A stretch of 7,019 nucleotides of DNA from Phycisphaerae bacterium (GTDB lineage Bacteria; Planctomycetota; Phycisphaerae; Phycisphaerales; SM1A02): the NCBI GenBank assembly GCA_002690755.1, contig NZFT01000012.1, forward strand, positions 81,626-88,644, given 5' to 3'. Shown here piece by piece: positions 5,984 to 7,019 of the stretch. A program made the position numbers and the translations under genes. The notes beneath the pieces were generated by a model. That model worked only from the letters and a program-made list of their open reading frames with translations. It was not told the origin of the DNA and ran no database searches. The number at the start of each line of letters is the position of its first letter. Positions within the stretch are counted from its first letter, which is position 1.

Positions 5984-6769
5984 CTACTCGTCAACACCGG
6001 ATGACGCATCGATTCGCCGTCGACTCGCCGGTACCGGCCCGTGCGCCGAGTCGACGAAGCGGGTTCCGAAGAGCGACTCGAGGGCGGACGGCGAGAGGAC
6101 CGCCTCGGTCTCGCCGGCCTCGATCACGGCACCACCCGCGAGCAGCACCGCATGATCCGCGACCGACCAGGCCACTCCGATCTCGTGCATCGCGGCCACC
6201 ACGCCACCACCTGCGGCGGTGAATTCATCGAGGATCGTCGCGATCCTCTCGATTTCCAGCGGATCCTGGGCTGAAAACGGCTCGTCGAGCAGGAGCAGGC
6301 CCCCCTCTGTCGGATCGACCTGGACCAACGCCCGCGCGAGTCCGGCCCGTTGCTGCTGCCCGATCGAAAGCTGGTTCAGCGGGCGATCCGCTTCGCCCGT
6401 GAGACCGACCGCATCGATCGCCGCCTCCACGGTGCGAAAGCCCTGCCGCCCGGACGCCAGCGCGAACCCACCGAATCCGACGACCTCGCGCGTGAGAAAC
6501 GACCCACTGACCCCCCCGCGTTGCGGCAGGAATCCGATCCGGCGGGCACGCTCCCGCACGGGGATCGATGCCAGATCGACGCCCCCGATCGACACGGCGC
6601 CCCCGTGAAGGCGCTGGATGCCGGCGAGAACGCGAAGCAGCGTCGACTTGCCGGCGGCATTGGGACCGATCACTGCGGTCACGCCGCGTGGCTCGAGGTC
6701 GACGCTCGCCTCGTCCAGCGCGGTGACCCGACCGAAGCGGACCGTCACGTCTCGAAGACGAAGGCTCAT
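5984..6769 (-). CDS. ABC transporter ATP-binding protein, FecE/BtuD/HmuV type
   Basis: This 261-residue ATPase would power uptake of a metal chelate (siderophore, heme or cobalamin) through the adjacent FecCD-type permease on the cytoplasmic face of the inner membrane. Visible motifs are Walker A GPNAAGKST (35-43), the Q-loop glutamine in FLPQ (Q83), signature LSIGQ (134-138; the usual form is LSGGQ), Walker B LLLLDEP (158-164), a D-loop SAQD (166-169) and the H-loop histidine in AMHE (H195). The length is normal for the family. The ATG overlaps the permease stop codon by four bases (ATGA), and GGGGAGG stands six bases before the ATG (6776-6782), so the start is secure. The substrate cannot be decided from the sequence: the binding protein and most of the permease are outside the window. 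The unknown one-helix protein gene follows nine bases after the stop. Confidence 0.93.
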   Translation of the reverse strand: MSLRLRDVTVRFGRVTALDEASVDLEPRGVTAVIGPNAAGKSTLLRVLAGIQRLHGGAVSIGGVDLASIPVRERARRIGFLPQRGGVSGSFLTREVVGFGGFALASGRQGFRTVEAAIDAVGLTGEADRPLNQLSIGQQQRAGLARALVQVDPTEGGLLLLDEPFSAQDPLEIERIATILDEFTAAGGGVVAAMHEIGVAWSVADHAVLLAGGAVIEAGETEAVLSPSALESLFGTRFVDSAHGPVPASRRRIDASSGVDE

Positions 6770-7019
6770 GAAACGCCTCCCCTGCGAAGCAGGAGCCAGA
6801 GGAACGCCGGTCCCCCGACCAGCGAGGTGACCACGCCGACCGGTAGCCGGCCGCCACCGAGGTCGACGAGTTGACGAACCAGATCGGCGCCGAGCAGGAC
6901 GGCGGCTCCCGCCGCCACCGTGGCCGGAACCAACCGTCCGTGCCGCGGCCCCACGAGCAGCCGGGCGAGATGCGGCGAAAGCAGTCCGACGAATGCGATG
7001 GGGCCCACCAGCACCACCG
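6766..7019 (-). CDS. FecCD/BtuC-family ABC permease, C-terminal part
   Basis: Only the last 84 or so residues are in the window; the frame is open to the right edge, and the apparent GTG near 7017 is an internal valine. GPIAFVGLLSPHLARLLVG is the hallmark C-terminal motif of FecCD/BtuC permeases, contacting the ATPase. It is followed by two membrane segments and the typical ending LPVGVVTSLVGGPAFLWLLL. The full protein should have about 10 membrane helices and 320-350 residues. Its stop overlaps the start of the ATPase gene (6766-6769), the normal translational coupling for these transporter pairs. Confidence 0.93.
   Translation of the reverse strand, partial: VVLVGPIAFVGLLSPHLARLLVGPRHGRLVPATVAAGAAVLLGADLVRQLVDLGGGRLPVGVVTSLVGGPAFLWLLLRRGGVS

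Noticed and set aside
5423..6004. Plus-strand open frames opposite the unknown membrane protein gene
   Set aside because: They have no ribosome site and a low-complexity Arg/Gly product, and they run against the direction of all neighbours. The compositional bias makes the region open in several frames.
5269..6009. An alternative minus-strand frame over the unknown membrane protein gene
   Set aside because: It overlaps the end of the ABC ATPase gene and gives an Arg/Pro/Ser-rich product without a membrane helix or ordered end. The 5225-5974 frame fits the operon spacing better.

Overview
This is a GC-rich bacterial window with long open frames and Ala/Arg/Gly/Asp-rich proteins. It holds six protein-coding genes, two of them cut by the window edges. 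The mix suggests a member of the Planctomycetota, perhaps the Phycisphaerae: a degenerate GspE/PilB-like protein beside a CvpA-like membrane protein, and a one-helix Ala/Pro-rich protein with a conserved-looking basic C-terminus. This assignment is an inference from overall character, not from a marker gene.

Left part (1-2901, + strand): the C-terminal part of a GspE/PilB-family protein is followed 57 bases later by a 525-residue protein with a four-helix CvpA-like N-terminus and a large soluble C-terminal region. They look co-transcribed. In the GspE-like protein every nucleotide-handling motif is altered, including the Walker A lysine (now Gln), while the four zinc-binding cysteines are intact. 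It therefore reads as a pseudo-ATPase, and this is the most interesting feature of the window.

Middle (2902-3211): a 310-base gap between convergent genes. I see no gene in it, but it holds several short repeats and hairpins, the clearest being a 10-base tandem repeat that can fold with the palindrome at its left end.

Right part (3212-7019, all on the - strand; transcription runs from 7019 towards 3212): the C-terminus of a FecCD/BtuC-type permease overlaps by 4 bases the start of its ABC ATPase gene. A small unknown one-helix protein follows after 9 bases. After a 171-base gap with a plausible extended -10 promoter come accB and accC, 9 bases apart. AccB (biotin carboxyl carrier) and AccC (biotin carboxylase) carry out the first half-reaction of acetyl-CoA carboxylase for fatty acid synthesis. 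The carboxyltransferase genes (accA, accD) are not in the window. The permease and ATPase would form part of an importer for a siderophore, heme, cobalamin or similar chelate.
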